Below, one piece after another: positions 36,801-44,942 of a stretch of 53,200 nucleotides of DNA. This stretch comes from Rhodospirillales bacterium. GTDB lineage: Bacteria > Pseudomonadota > Alphaproteobacteria > Rhodospirillales > UBA2165. Where the stretch lies: positions 1-53,200 of the forward strand of contig JAJDXO010000032.1 in assembly GCA_022823235.1 (NCBI GenBank), written 5' to 3'. Position numbers and translations under genes: made by a program. The notes beneath the pieces are model-generated. The model worked only from the letters and a program-made list of their open reading frames with translations, had not been told where the DNA came from and made no database searches. Within the stretch, counting starts at the first letter, position 1; the number at the start of each line of letters is the position of its first letter.

Positions 36801-38238
36801 GCTGGTGCTGGAACGAGTAGCCCGGCGTGTCGCCGGAGCGCGTTAGAACGTGATTGCTGACAAGCGTGTCGAGCAACGTGTCGGGCTGTGTGGAGATGGT
36901 GATTTGTCCGTCGCCCACCAGAACCCGCACGGTCTCAGCGACCGATTTACGCGCGTTGCTGTCCGTGATCGCCGTGTTGGCCGTTGTCGTGGCGAACACG
37001 GCGAGGCCATCCAAATAGTCCTGCTGGAAGCCGAGTGCCACGGCATGAAGCGCCGCCGCACGGCGGGCTTCCTGCTCGTGTGCGGCAATGAAGCGCCGTA
37101 GCACTTCTTCCTTTGTTGTCGGAAAAGGCGCGCCCTCTGGCAGCGAGAGAAGTGCCGTGAGGTAGAGTGGGATGGTCACAAGATCCCGGACACCCGCTGT
37201 CCGCCACGCCTGATCGACGAGCTGCGCGCCAGCCTCGCCCCGCATACCGCGCGCGATCTCCATTTGCTGCTCGTCGTCAAGCGGCAGTAAGTCGACCCGC
37301 GTCCCGCCGAACGGAATGTCGAGGGCTTGCTTGCGCGTGGAAATGACAAGACCGAGCTCCGGCAATTCAGCCTTGAGAGCAGTGATTTGCACGTGCGCGC
37401 GTTCGCGTGCGGCGGCATCCAGTTCATTCCAGCCGTCAAGAAGCAGCACGACGCCAGGCTTCGCAGCGACAGTGCGGAAATCTTGCTCTGAAATCCCGTT
37501 GAAAGCGGGGCGTTTGAGGATGGATGCGAGCAGCGCTCCGCCTTCGGTGGCCCAATCTCCCAGCGGTACGATGAGTGGCGTGCCGTTGCCGATTTCCAAC
37601 AGACCATCGGCGACCTGAAAGAGGGTTGTCGTCTTTCCCATTCCGGGTGCCGCGACAAGGATAAGGTCATCCAGCGTGGTCACTACGTTGGCAAGCGCAC
37701 GCGTGCTGAGCGCCTCGTCCACATGCTTCACCTTTAACGTCAGCGTGAGCGCTACGTTCGTGCCCGGCCATTTGGGTGTTCGACTGAATACGTCCAAGTC
37801 TGCAGCGGCAGCTTTTTGAAGGCGTGCACTGATTTCCGAAAACGTCGGCGGCATGGTCGGGCCGAAGGCATGCTTGTCGATAATGCTGCGCCACATGTCC
37901 TCAGAGTGCTTCTGCTTCCAGGTATGCAGAAACGCCTCGGTAAAAATGGGATCATCTGAATCAATCGCCTTTGCACAGTCCTGGCAAAGCCAAATCCCAT
38001 TCTCATGCGATTTTCGTTGCTCTGGGGTCATATCGGCGCGATAGCGGCGCGCGCCAACTCCGGGCGCCGCAGCACAGATATGAGCTGCAACTCCGATATT
38101 CACTTCCTTTGAGCCATTGCTGGTCGGCGCTGACGTCAGCTTCCTGCAACTAGGATTGCTACAATGATAGCGAGCTTGCTTTGCTAGGCGATTCTTGGTC
38201 GCCTGAGAGAAGTCGTCCCTGTTTTTACTTTTGGCCAT
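33859..38238 (-). CDS. HNH-nuclease / NACHT-STAND NTPase with HEAT-like repeats
   Basis: This 1459-residue protein starts at ATG 38238, inside the end of the preceding gene (14-bp overlap). Residues about 18-95 form an HNH nuclease: zinc Cys26/Cys31 and Cys85/Cys88, catalytic-type His53 in VAAHICAAAPG, and Asn80 in ENGIWLCQDCA. Residues about 190-400 are a NACHT NTPase with Walker A APGMGKTT (197-204) and Walker B VVLLLDGWNELD (263-274). SFQHQQFQEWYASHYV marks the end of the NACHT module. The rest, about 950 residues, is helical repeat (HEAT/ARM-like), presumably the sensor. This is the architecture of bacterial NLR-like anti-phage proteins: ligand sensing triggers NTP-driven assembly and DNA cleavage by the HNH domain. 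Confidence 0.87.
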   Translation of the reverse strand: MAKSKNRDDFSQATKNRLAKQARYHCSNPSCRKLTSAPTSNGSKEVNIGVAAHICAAAPGVGARRYRADMTPEQRKSHENGIWLCQDCAKAIDSDDPIFTEAFLHTWKQKHSEDMWRSIIDKHAFGPTMPPTFSEISARLQKAAAADLDVFSRTPKWPGTNVALTLTLKVKHVDEALSTRALANVVTTLDDLILVAAPGMGKTTTLFQVADGLLEIGNGTPLIVPLGDWATEGGALLASILKRPAFNGISEQDFRTVAAKPGVVLLLDGWNELDAAARERAHVQITALKAELPELGLVISTRKQALDIPFGGTRVDLLPLDDEQQMEIARGMRGEAGAQLVDQAWRTAGVRDLVTIPLYLTALLSLPEGAPFPTTKEEVLRRFIAAHEQEARRAAALHAVALGFQQDYLDGLAVFATTTANTAITDSNARKSVAETVRVLVGDGQITISTQPDTLLDTLVSNHVLTRSGDTPGYSFQHQQFQEWYASHYVERLMLQTVSDPAARKKLKVDVLDQRPWEEAVLFAVERSARGDNVHKAACSAAIRAAFEVDPVLAGEMIFRASDEIWAPIATEMRDIAEQWHAPGKVDRAVRFMIASGRPEFGDLIWPLISHPNSQVHLSALRAAKRFRPSVLGNDAPARIAALPPEIRKNVLHEIASHGGIDGLDLATAIAKTDGDPDVKATVVDALSFRRADRHVADVLADAGDATYDILAEKGPLDDIAVDTVQRELRRARERRKAFGISHFQRLRTLLCAPGGDDRDAEVAEIVAEMEIDRKRDGEFHLLYEVRKRYPQALAEGLLRRVREHRSLVYGADNILAAAGFSLEDDKLLGIALEETYRHDDRAEAAASVLGPIAVGRLIDAYLAVGEVVRDDSGKHDQAAGDRYHGLRHRIGHTPGASLVAAVQARAADADNEEIVQLAELFSRETYGDEERARPFSEEGLAAIGVLARNWAERMLAAGDEKRWRVATIAAMMSHAPSVAHLPLLKSMLDDNLRRYRAFREEATASGWKDRDAVHEAQHPHMHEYQRAFLAINAPETAALMRQYLTDEHFGELAARVLAAQWVEANEPKDDKKFPIGVDFSGVEARRDARAADPSATSIEAEAIFGAIETLMVDGSSDAQVKLAVALGIVGARLPHGQRDATIQKLISLAPRQARAALLLSLVLSGEDIDIKLVANGIAETFEAAQKESWILTQSDAYQLPDWLRLLPFATPVTDLPAIVRGMPDAQRHPQIIEEVVHGLGSSSWDDAEDVIFALAEDDPRLYQNHAWRATALRFGTVSAARRLVDLTISGVLDGKSHDGWRWQRELGGLISEFSEVRAYVHDLLKDRPTTKQLASLASAVAEDPDTDGVLLLIDFEMNTGRSFMRWQSIQSAVTDHVPAENWEGAYNVVPVPAVELRRKLLALTGSGGKDDPAARCLNVIDKLRDEYGAPESEPRHPDLASERPWPILTPDPDAEDGK

Positions 38239-41200
38239 CGGTGGGTTGCTCAAGTTCGGTCGTGTGTACACCTTCTATATTTTGCCCGCCGGTCTCGGCT
38301 GAAATCAAAAGTAGTGACAGATAGCCCGCTGCCTCGGCGAAATTGCCTGGATATCCGCCGATCGCAGCCCGCGCTTCTGCGGCGAAATCGACGTCCCCAG
38401 TTCGCAGATGCTCGATCAATTCGGACACATCCGATTGCAGGGCTTGGTCGAAAGCATTGAGCCGTCGGGTCAGTTGCTCGTGCCTTCTTGCGAAGGTGGC
38501 CTCCAAGCTCCGGCGGACAGCAACCTCTACTTCGGGACGAGTCTCATTTCCGAGCCGTTTTTGATCCATTGCTCCAAGTTCGCTGGCAAGGCTCAGCACC
38601 TCCCCAAACTTGCTTGCCACAACAGATGGGGCCTGTGGCAATCCGAGTTGTTCAGCCCACAAGGCAGCACCTTCCCTGTCAGGAAGGAGGGTCTGGTAAC
38701 CAGACTTTGCGAGCGCCGGGAACGCGACACCCTCAATGTTAGGCATGATCGTCAGGTGGATAGATGAGTCCACCAACGACCGCACAAGTTCGGCTTGTTC
38801 GGCGAGCGTGACCACCGCATCTGCAATGTCGGGCGCGGGTAACAGCGCGAGAACATCTGCTGGCGGCCACGGTACAATACCCTTGGCGTTAACGCGAAGA
38901 TGGAACTGTGCGGCGACGCCGGCTTCCTCTGCCAGGCGCTCAATTTCTGCCTTTCGCTGAGCTAGCCGTGTTTCCCCGGCAGCTTTGGCAGAGTGGGATA
39001 CGAGCCGAACGGAGTTGCCTACTCGCGCGCCTTTGCCTCGTGCCGCCCAAGTTACCGCTGGCGCTTCCCTCCTTTCATGGGCCTCTCCGGCCAGAACTCG
39101 CAACGTCTCCAATAGCGTCTTAAGTCGGGTAAGCATAGGTGGAGGACCGTCGGCGACGAGATGCCAAGGCTCTTCGGCAATTGCAGTGTCGACATCTGCG
39201 ATGAGATCGCTCAACCAGGCAATGTATGCACCAGCTTGGTCGGGCAGTATTGCGAACCTCTTGACGAGATTGACGCTAGCGCTGTGCAGGAGGTTCTGGA
39301 ACCTAGCGACGGCGGTGTTATCCTCTCCGCGCCCCGCGCCTGACGCTTCCAATGATGAAACAGCGGGAGGCGTCAGTGCTTCAGTATCCGCATTGAGTGA
39401 AATCAGCTTGTCGGCGAGGTTGCCGAGTGCATCCTTTCCTCGAAAATGTGTGTCGAAGACCTTCTCCAACGTCGGCACAAGGCCATCGAGAATTGCCACG
39501 CCTCTGGCAAGATAGTCGCTATAGCTTGGGGCGGCGACGCGGCGGGAAATCAGATCATCCCACCGCCGATTCCACTGAGGAACTGATGGTGGGGGAAGAT
39601 TTTCTCGGGGAATCCGCATTGTTGCGAGCGGCAACTGGTCAAGACCAGCCAATTCGCCACTTGCAGTAATTGCGTTGGACACCGCAATATCGGCCGACGG
39701 ACACAGTGCCAATATCCGCTCACACAAACTTACAACCGCGTCGTGCGGATTTTTCTGTACAGAGCCGGCAACGTACCAAAGATCGCAACGGACGATCACT
39801 CCATCATGGGCATCTTCGATTGTTACAGGCCCGGCCCAAGCTGTCTTTGCCTGAACCCGTGCGAACAGCGCCTCTTGCCCGACCTCGGCGACCCAATCAC
39901 TGGCGATCTCACGATCCAGGGCGGACAAGGTGCCCATTAGAGACCCCAAGAGATCGAGATTGGCATTCAAGAGGCCTTCTGGAGCCTGCATGAGACTGGT
40001 CCGCACCTCGGCTGGCAATGGCATCCCGACCAACGCTGCGAGAATCTCATCTAAGCTCGCCAAATCCGCTGTCTCGATCAGGACAGACAAGACAGAGGGT
40101 GACATACGCTCCATCAACAGGCGGCGAGGGTCATCTTCCGGGGAACCTTTGATCTGCGAAAGTCGATCCGCCGCGGCCTGGACCTCCGGGATGATGCTGA
40201 GACTACTCAGATCAATATCCGCAATCCCGAACATTGCCGCACTGCCGATTTGCGTTCGCGGTAGCGCACGCGCTTCAGGCGTGTCCAGCCATTCGTCGAC
40301 ACCCGAAGAAACGCGGCCCGAACCCAGACCCCGGAGCGCTGAAGCCAACGCCCGCGCATCCTGTTCACCCTCCAAGCGGGCAATTAAGGCATTGAGCACC
40401 GCCCGAATAGGTAAGCGCCGCTCAGATAGCGTGTCCGCGACCAAGGGCGCGAGATCGGTGGCGGGCACACTTGCAACCGTACGCTCGAAACTCGTTTCGA
40501 GGGTCGGCAATGTTGTCTGGTGTGTGAGCTGCAACAATTCTTCGGATCGAAGCTTGTGTAGGCCGGTGACCGCGCCAGGAGCAGGCGAGCGGATCAGATG
40601 TTCCTGGATGAGGCGCTGTAGGGCGCGTGACAGATCGGCCTCATTGACTGAGAGCGCGCGCGCCAATCGCGATGCATCAACTTCAGCATTCGCTGCGCCT
40701 GCCCAGGCGCCGGATCGCAAAATATCAAGTTCGAGGGAACGCTTCGGATCTGAAATCCTGGCCGCAACCTGGTCGGCGAGGAGTTCGTGCATCCTCTGTC
40801 CGCGCGTCAGGATATGGACATATTCTAGAAGAAGGCCGTCGCTCATCTTCCACGGCTCGCGCCAACCCGCCCAATTCGTCTTTTCAGTTTCGCGCAGTTC
40901 TCGCCAGAGTCGTTCTGCGAGTTCATCATCAGGTTCGGCACGTATTTCTACTGCACGCGCACGTTCGGCAATCAGCGTGACATCTTCCTCCCGGACCGAG
41001 CCGAGCAGGACGACGCCAGGCACAGACATCGCTTCTTTGAGCAAGGCGCCCCAGCTTTCTGGCCCATTCCGGCCTACGTCATCCATAACAAAGCCCAGGG
41101 GACTGTCTTCTGAAGCGCGAAACGTCCGGGCCAACTGGCGCAGAGATGGAATATCCGCCGTACTCAGACGACGGATACGAAACCACCGCACTGTGTGGCG

Positions 41201-42148
41201 CAACGTGTTGGCGGCCTCCCACATCAAAGCGGATTTTCCGGCCCCTGACGGTCCGACGATCAACGCGGCCCGGCGTTGTTCAACACCTTCCACCAACGCC
41301 GATCTGCTTCGGGGGCGTTCGGCCACCAAACCTGCCGCGATGTGACCGGGTTCTACATCGACTCCGAGATAGAAGTTTGGATCGTCGAGAGGTGTAAGGA
41401 AATCGACCGGCTCACAGACGCCATCCCTCAGGGCGCGTTCGATCGCGTCAACGTCGATAGCGGCCAAGACATCTCGGATTGCCGTTTCCGTGTCAGAGAT
41501 CGAAACGCCACGATAGTTCTCTGACGCCAACCGGCCATTGGCGTCTGCCATACAGCCCACGCGAACAAGCAGTTCGGCAAAGCACATCTGGGCTGCGATC
41601 GGGGCGCAGTTCAGCCGATCTACGATCAGGCTGATAGCCCATTCCTGCGGTGAGGTCGCCACGACGATTGATGTTTGTGGGAGAAGATCAGAAGCCCCAC
41701 TGAACTTTGAAAGTCTTGTGCTGATCGGACCTTCAATTGAGCGGACTGCGGGGTGGTCGTCGAGGGGATTGAGGCCCGCCACCTCCCGCTCAAGAACTAG
41801 TTCCAGTCGCTGCGGCTGCGGTGCGGAGCCAAGCGACCGATTCCACAGATCTTCTATGTGTCCGGCCGTCTCGCCTTCCGTATGGTCCCCAAGGTGTTCC
41901 CGTCGGCTCTTGACCTGGACAAAGCTCGTTGCTTCGCCACGCAGCTCAATATCGTCGCCACCTTCCGGGATCACGATGGCAGGCGCTCGTTGACCAGCCC
42001 ATATTTCTACCGCTATCCAAGCGGACACGGCATCCTGGTAACGAAAACCCCGGCCTGCATTGGATCCGGCCCTGGATGCAGCATTGGCCGGTTTGGACGA
42101 TGGCTTAGGATTACGGCGCGGCTTTGGGCTTTTTGTCCTTTTAGCCAT
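38225..42148 (-). CDS. Nuclease-STAND protein (Cap4/DUF4297-like nuclease + P-loop NTPase)
   Basis: This is a 1307-residue protein. ATG 42148 is preferred because AGGA lies 5 nt upstream and it overlaps the abiEii stop by 8 bp. After a basic tail, GRGFRYQDAVSAWIAVEI and GGDDIELRG...SFVQVKS (Asp65/66, Gln78-x-Lys80) fit a PD-(D/E)xK nuclease of the Cap4/DUF4297 kind. Walker A VGPSGAGKSALM (298-309) and Walker B LGFVMDDVG (351-359) define a STAND ATPase. The C-terminal about 800 residues are helical and unassigned, probably a sensor. It overlaps the next STAND gene, so the two are made together. I infer two sensors with different nucleases working as a pair or in backup. Confidence 0.8.
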   Translation of the reverse strand: MAKRTKSPKPRRNPKPSSKPANAASRAGSNAGRGFRYQDAVSAWIAVEIWAGQRAPAIVIPEGGDDIELRGEATSFVQVKSRREHLGDHTEGETAGHIEDLWNRSLGSAPQPQRLELVLEREVAGLNPLDDHPAVRSIEGPISTRLSKFSGASDLLPQTSIVVATSPQEWAISLIVDRLNCAPIAAQMCFAELLVRVGCMADANGRLASENYRGVSISDTETAIRDVLAAIDVDAIERALRDGVCEPVDFLTPLDDPNFYLGVDVEPGHIAAGLVAERPRSRSALVEGVEQRRAALIVGPSGAGKSALMWEAANTLRHTVRWFRIRRLSTADIPSLRQLARTFRASEDSPLGFVMDDVGRNGPESWGALLKEAMSVPGVVLLGSVREEDVTLIAERARAVEIRAEPDDELAERLWRELRETEKTNWAGWREPWKMSDGLLLEYVHILTRGQRMHELLADQVAARISDPKRSLELDILRSGAWAGAANAEVDASRLARALSVNEADLSRALQRLIQEHLIRSPAPGAVTGLHKLRSEELLQLTHQTTLPTLETSFERTVASVPATDLAPLVADTLSERRLPIRAVLNALIARLEGEQDARALASALRGLGSGRVSSGVDEWLDTPEARALPRTQIGSAAMFGIADIDLSSLSIIPEVQAAADRLSQIKGSPEDDPRRLLMERMSPSVLSVLIETADLASLDEILAALVGMPLPAEVRTSLMQAPEGLLNANLDLLGSLMGTLSALDREIASDWVAEVGQEALFARVQAKTAWAGPVTIEDAHDGVIVRCDLWYVAGSVQKNPHDAVVSLCERILALCPSADIAVSNAITASGELAGLDQLPLATMRIPRENLPPPSVPQWNRRWDDLISRRVAAPSYSDYLARGVAILDGLVPTLEKVFDTHFRGKDALGNLADKLISLNADTEALTPPAVSSLEASGAGRGEDNTAVARFQNLLHSASVNLVKRFAILPDQAGAYIAWLSDLIADVDTAIAEEPWHLVADGPPPMLTRLKTLLETLRVLAGEAHERREAPAVTWAARGKGARVGNSVRLVSHSAKAAGETRLAQRKAEIERLAEEAGVAAQFHLRVNAKGIVPWPPADVLALLPAPDIADAVVTLAEQAELVRSLVDSSIHLTIMPNIEGVAFPALAKSGYQTLLPDREGAALWAEQLGLPQAPSVVASKFGEVLSLASELGAMDQKRLGNETRPEVEVAVRRSLEATFARRHEQLTRRLNAFDQALQSDVSELIEHLRTGDVDFAAEARAAIGGYPGNFAEAAGYLSLLLISAETGGQNIEGVHTTELEQPTDGQK

Positions 42149-43226
42149 GTTCCTGGCCGTCGCTTTCTTCAGCTCCTTCCGCCGCACCATTCAGAGCCGT
42201 CTCAAGTTCAATGATATCGTCGATAATTTCTTCAAAGACCGGAGCTTCTCCGAAAATCATGCCCGACATGGCGCGATAGTCGCGGCTAAGGTCGTCGAGC
42301 ATCTTGCTCTCGGGGCGAAGAGAGAATGTAGGGGGCGTTGCCGTAGCGAGATCGAAGGCTGGGCGATTGAAGAACATGCGGGCATGGGCCACGCAGTCGG
42401 CGCCCAGTTCGCGATCTTTCAACGCCCTTTGTCCGGCATCTGAAGCCAGCAGTTGGTGTAGATCGTAGTAGTGGCGCGAGACCCGCTGACCGTTTCCTTT
42501 GAGTTCCCCACGATTATCGAACCAGCGCCGAAGCCCATGCAGGATCACAACCTTGTCCCAAAAGGTCCGTTCCGGATCGACCGTTGTGACGTTACCGACA
42601 CCCAAATCGATATCTGGGATATCGCTTTCCAGATACGGCCGGATGACGCGATCCGAATTGGGATCGAGAGCCGACTTCGCGCCGGACTCGATCTTTACAG
42701 CCTTGCCGACATAGGCATCTTCAGGTGTTGCCGTCGGATAGCGCACATAGAGCGCCTGACTGTCTTCGGGGTCAGGCTCAACGCGGAGCTGTTCCGTGCT
42801 CAACCCATTGCGTTTGGCCGTTTCACCTATGATCGCGGATAGCCCCGCTAGGCACGGGCCATTGATGTAAGCCTCACACGCCGCTTTGATCGCATCGAGA
42901 GCTTTGCCGCGTTTCTTACCGCTGAGAGCTTCCAGCTCCGTGATAGAGGCTGCTTCTCCCAGGTCGTCACGGAAGACAGTGACATCGATATCTTCCGAGA
43001 AGCGCTTGATCAGGCCAAGCCCTTTGGAGAGCGATGTGCCGCCCTTGAACAGCAAGCGTGGCCGGTCTGCCAATCCATTGAAGAGCGCATCAAGGGTCCA
43101 ACAGACCCAGAAGTCTTTTTCGACGTTCTGGGGCGTCGTGCCGAGGCGCTGGGCCGTCGTCGTATAAAGACCCAACCTTGTCTCATCGTCTGCTGTGATG
43201 ACCTGATCGAATGCGGAGTTCATCAT
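42141..43226 (-). CDS. abiEii: AbiEii-type nucleotidyltransferase toxin
   Basis: This 361-residue protein belongs to the AbiEii/AbiGii family, DNA-polymerase-beta-like nucleotidyltransferases. VEKDFWVCWTL, FKGGTSLSK (60-68) and KRFSEDIDV (74-82) carry the conserved Lys, GG(T)S and Asp residues. Downstream ERTFWDKVVILHG and SRHYYDLHQLL match the later motifs. The family's toxins inhibit growth, by nucleotide transfer to tRNA in the MenT-type members. The first ATG overlaps the antitoxin stop (ATGA). It is the second gene of the four-gene operon, and its stop overlaps the nuclease-STAND start. Confidence 0.92.
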   Translation of the reverse strand: MMNSAFDQVITADDETRLGLYTTTAQRLGTTPQNVEKDFWVCWTLDALFNGLADRPRLLFKGGTSLSKGLGLIKRFSEDIDVTVFRDDLGEAASITELEALSGKKRGKALDAIKAACEAYINGPCLAGLSAIIGETAKRNGLSTEQLRVEPDPEDSQALYVRYPTATPEDAYVGKAVKIESGAKSALDPNSDRVIRPYLESDIPDIDLGVGNVTTVDPERTFWDKVVILHGLRRWFDNRGELKGNGQRVSRHYYDLHQLLASDAGQRALKDRELGADCVAHARMFFNRPAFDLATATPPTFSLRPESKMLDDLSRDYRAMSGMIFGEAPVFEEIIDDIIELETALNGAAEGAEESDGQEHG

Positions 43227-43876
43227 GTGCCAGCCTGTTCTTTCAACATCGGCCGCAACAGGCTCTGCATCCAGCTCGGCAGCGTCGACAAGCCCGACAT
43301 CAGGTCCGCCCGGAGCGCCTGTCCATCTTCTGGGTTCTGAAGAATTGCGTTCAGACGACGCTTAAGAATTGCGTCGTCATCGACCTGGCCCATGGTGTCA
43401 CGTAGCCAATGCAATGCCTGGACGATGCGCATGGCCGGCCGGCCGGCCCAGTACAGCTTGCTCGCCGCAGTCGGTTTGAACGTGATTCTGAGTTGGCCAA
43501 GCGAGACCGATTTGAGCCGCGCATCCGTGTGCACGACGATTTTTGCAGGAACCGCATTCGTAAGTCCGAGATCATTGGCGGCAGTCATGCCATCGACGAG
43601 TACGCGGATCTGGTCCCGTCGAGCGATGGCCTCGATAACCTGTCTTGGGTCGGGAGGATTGTTTTTCTGTGTCAGACTGTTGAATGACGGCTTGTCGTAA
43701 AGCCCCCGATCCGTCCGCCGCAAACTTCCAGCGCGTGTCAGCCGCTGCAGTGTCTTGTCCACGGCGTCGCGCGCGCCAAGATCGAGGGAGTCTCGCGGCG
43801 TCCAGACCCCTCTTGTCGCACCCTTTTCGATGCGCTTCAGGATCGCGGTTTTCAAATCTGATGCAGTGCCGGTCAT
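43223..43876 (-). CDS. abiEi: AbiEi-type antitoxin and transcriptional repressor
   Basis: This is a 217-residue protein with start at 43876. The N-terminal winged helix (about 20-62) is GVWTPRDSLDLGARDAVDKTL through LTRAGSLRRTDRGLYDKP. A C-terminal domain with VDGMTAANDLGLTNAVPAKI follows, as in type IV TA antitoxin AbiEi (DUF6088-like). In studied AbiE systems AbiEi antagonises AbiEii without binding it tightly and represses the operon by binding two inverted repeats; two such repeats lie directly upstream here. An upstream extension of the frame would cross the operators and is rejected. Confidence 0.9.
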   Translation of the reverse strand: MTGTASDLKTAILKRIEKGATRGVWTPRDSLDLGARDAVDKTLQRLTRAGSLRRTDRGLYDKPSFNSLTQKNNPPDPRQVIEAIARRDQIRVLVDGMTAANDLGLTNAVPAKIVVHTDARLKSVSLGQLRITFKPTAASKLYWAGRPAMRIVQALHWLRDTMGQVDDDAILKRRLNAILQNPEDGQALRADLMSGLSTLPSWMQSLLRPMLKEQAGT

Positions 43877-43948
43877 GTCCGGAATGTGTAGTGATATTTC
43901 GGACAGCCCGCAAGTGTGACGTCCGAAATTTGTATGCAAATTTCGGAC
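43877..43948 (-). promoter_or_regulatory. Twin AbiEi operators
   Basis: IR1 is GTCCGGAAT-N10-ATTTCGGAC (43877-43904) and IR2 is GTCCGAAAT-N10-ATTTCGGAC (43921-43948). In IR2 the symmetry extends to 12-bp perfect arms around a 4-nt centre. The repeats are 44 bp apart centre to centre, about four helical turns, so bound dimers would face the same side. IR1 touches the abiEi start codon. This matches known AbiE autoregulation through two inverted repeats. Confidence 0.85.
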
Positions 43949-44296
43949 ACAACTTGGGCGACTGATATTTATCCTAAGATTTAGGAGACCTTAGTGTGAG
44001 GTCTTATATCATCAAGGCGATGCAAGGCAGGGCAGCCTTCCAGTGAACCATCGACCTTTGGCCCAGGCCGCCAGTAGAAAGGCCGCCGCGCTCCGAGTCG
44101 GCCTGTCGGCGGAGCGGAAGCCCCGCTTCGGCTGATTGGGATTCAATGTTCCGCTAATTGGTATCTCATTGACCGCTGGTTGGAAGTTTCTCCGGGGAAG
44201 GCCTTCCCCTGCGGCCGAGCCTGGGTCTCGGCTGACCCCTTCTGCAGGGAGACCCCGCAACGCCCCCCGAGAGCAAGAGTTCGGCGGCTGTCGCCG
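43949..44296. other. Gene-free upstream region of the AbiE operon and small-gene cluster
   Basis: It contains CCTAA-GAT-TTAGG (43974-43986) and an AGACCT/AGGTCT hairpin just after it, close to where the minus-strand operon promoter should be. No coding signal is seen on either strand. Confidence 0.5.
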
Positions 44297-44340
44297 TGAC
44301 GGGTTGAAGGTTGAGAGAGAGGCTCTCGGGCCGCCCGTCA
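44297..44340 (+). ncRNA. Structured leader resembling the radC RNA motif
   Basis: TGACGGG (44297-44303) pairs with CCCGTCA (44334-44340), enclosing a second stem GAGAG/CTCTC (44315-44319 with 44323-44327). Leaders with this TGACGGGTTGAAGG...GAGAG-x-CTCTC...CCCGTCATGGAG layout recur before accessory DNA-binding and anti-restriction genes in alphaproteobacterial plasmids. I think it belongs to the radC RNA motif, but this is from memory and needs a covariance search. It lies about 190 nt before the small gene at 44532. Confidence 0.5.
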
Positions 44341-44531
44341 TGGAGAATAACCGGAGTGTTCACCGGCTTCCCATCGCCCGTGCCGGCGGCCAGACGCCCG
44401 CCGTTCGTGACGCCGACAATCCGTTTCCCGCCGGCAGGAGGGGAGGTTTGGCCGGAAGCGGACGGCGGTCGGCGCTTCGGAGGGCGGGGCGCTGCCGCCG
44501 ATTTCCACAACGGCACGAGGGAGACGGCATT

Positions 44532-44858
44532 ATGACGGCAGCAACGATGGCGATGCCCGGCAACACGGCGAGCACGTTCCTGGTCCACTATTTTGGGGGC
44601 GGCCTCGACGGCGACGACCGTTTCGTGGTCGAGCGGTTCCGCGCCCTGGCCTGCGGCGAGATTCGCCCGGTCCAGACCGAGACCTCGAAAGGCCGGCGCA
44701 AGGGCAAGCGCACCGTGGTCTCGCGCAAGGAGGCCGAGGCGATGCGTCCGGAGCGCACCGAGATCATCATCTGCACCGGCCTTCGCACCCGCGGCGGCAA
44801 GCAAAGCTGGGGTGCCGTGGCCGCCGGGCTCCTGTGCGACCGCAGGCAGCGCGGCTGA
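44532..44858 (+). CDS. Small hypothetical protein
   Basis: This is a 108-residue protein with ATG 44532 behind GGGAGACGG. The frame also opens at 44340, but that ATG is inside the structured leader. The sequence is basic in the middle (KGRRKGKRTVVSRKEAEAMRPE), with an N-terminal FLVHYFGGGLDGDDRFVVERFRAL and a C-terminal IIICTGLRTRGGKQSWGAVA. I recognise no family. The short spacing to the zinc-ribbon gene suggests co-expression. Confidence 0.6.
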   Translation: MTAATMAMPGNTASTFLVHYFGGGLDGDDRFVVERFRALACGEIRPVQTETSKGRRKGKRTVVSRKEAEAMRPERTEIIICTGLRTRGGKQSWGAVAAGLLCDRRQRG

Positions 44859-44942
44859 GCGCCTCCCGACGGACGTCCGGCCGGCCCATCGTCGGCCGGG
44901 CGCCATTCGACCGGTTTCCATCTCCAGGCATGGAGGCATCCC

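Noticed and set aside
39930-41345. 471-residue plus-strand frame opposite the nuclease-STAND gene
   Set aside because: Ser/Arg-rich low-complexity translation without motifs, antisense to Walker A/B-bearing gene.
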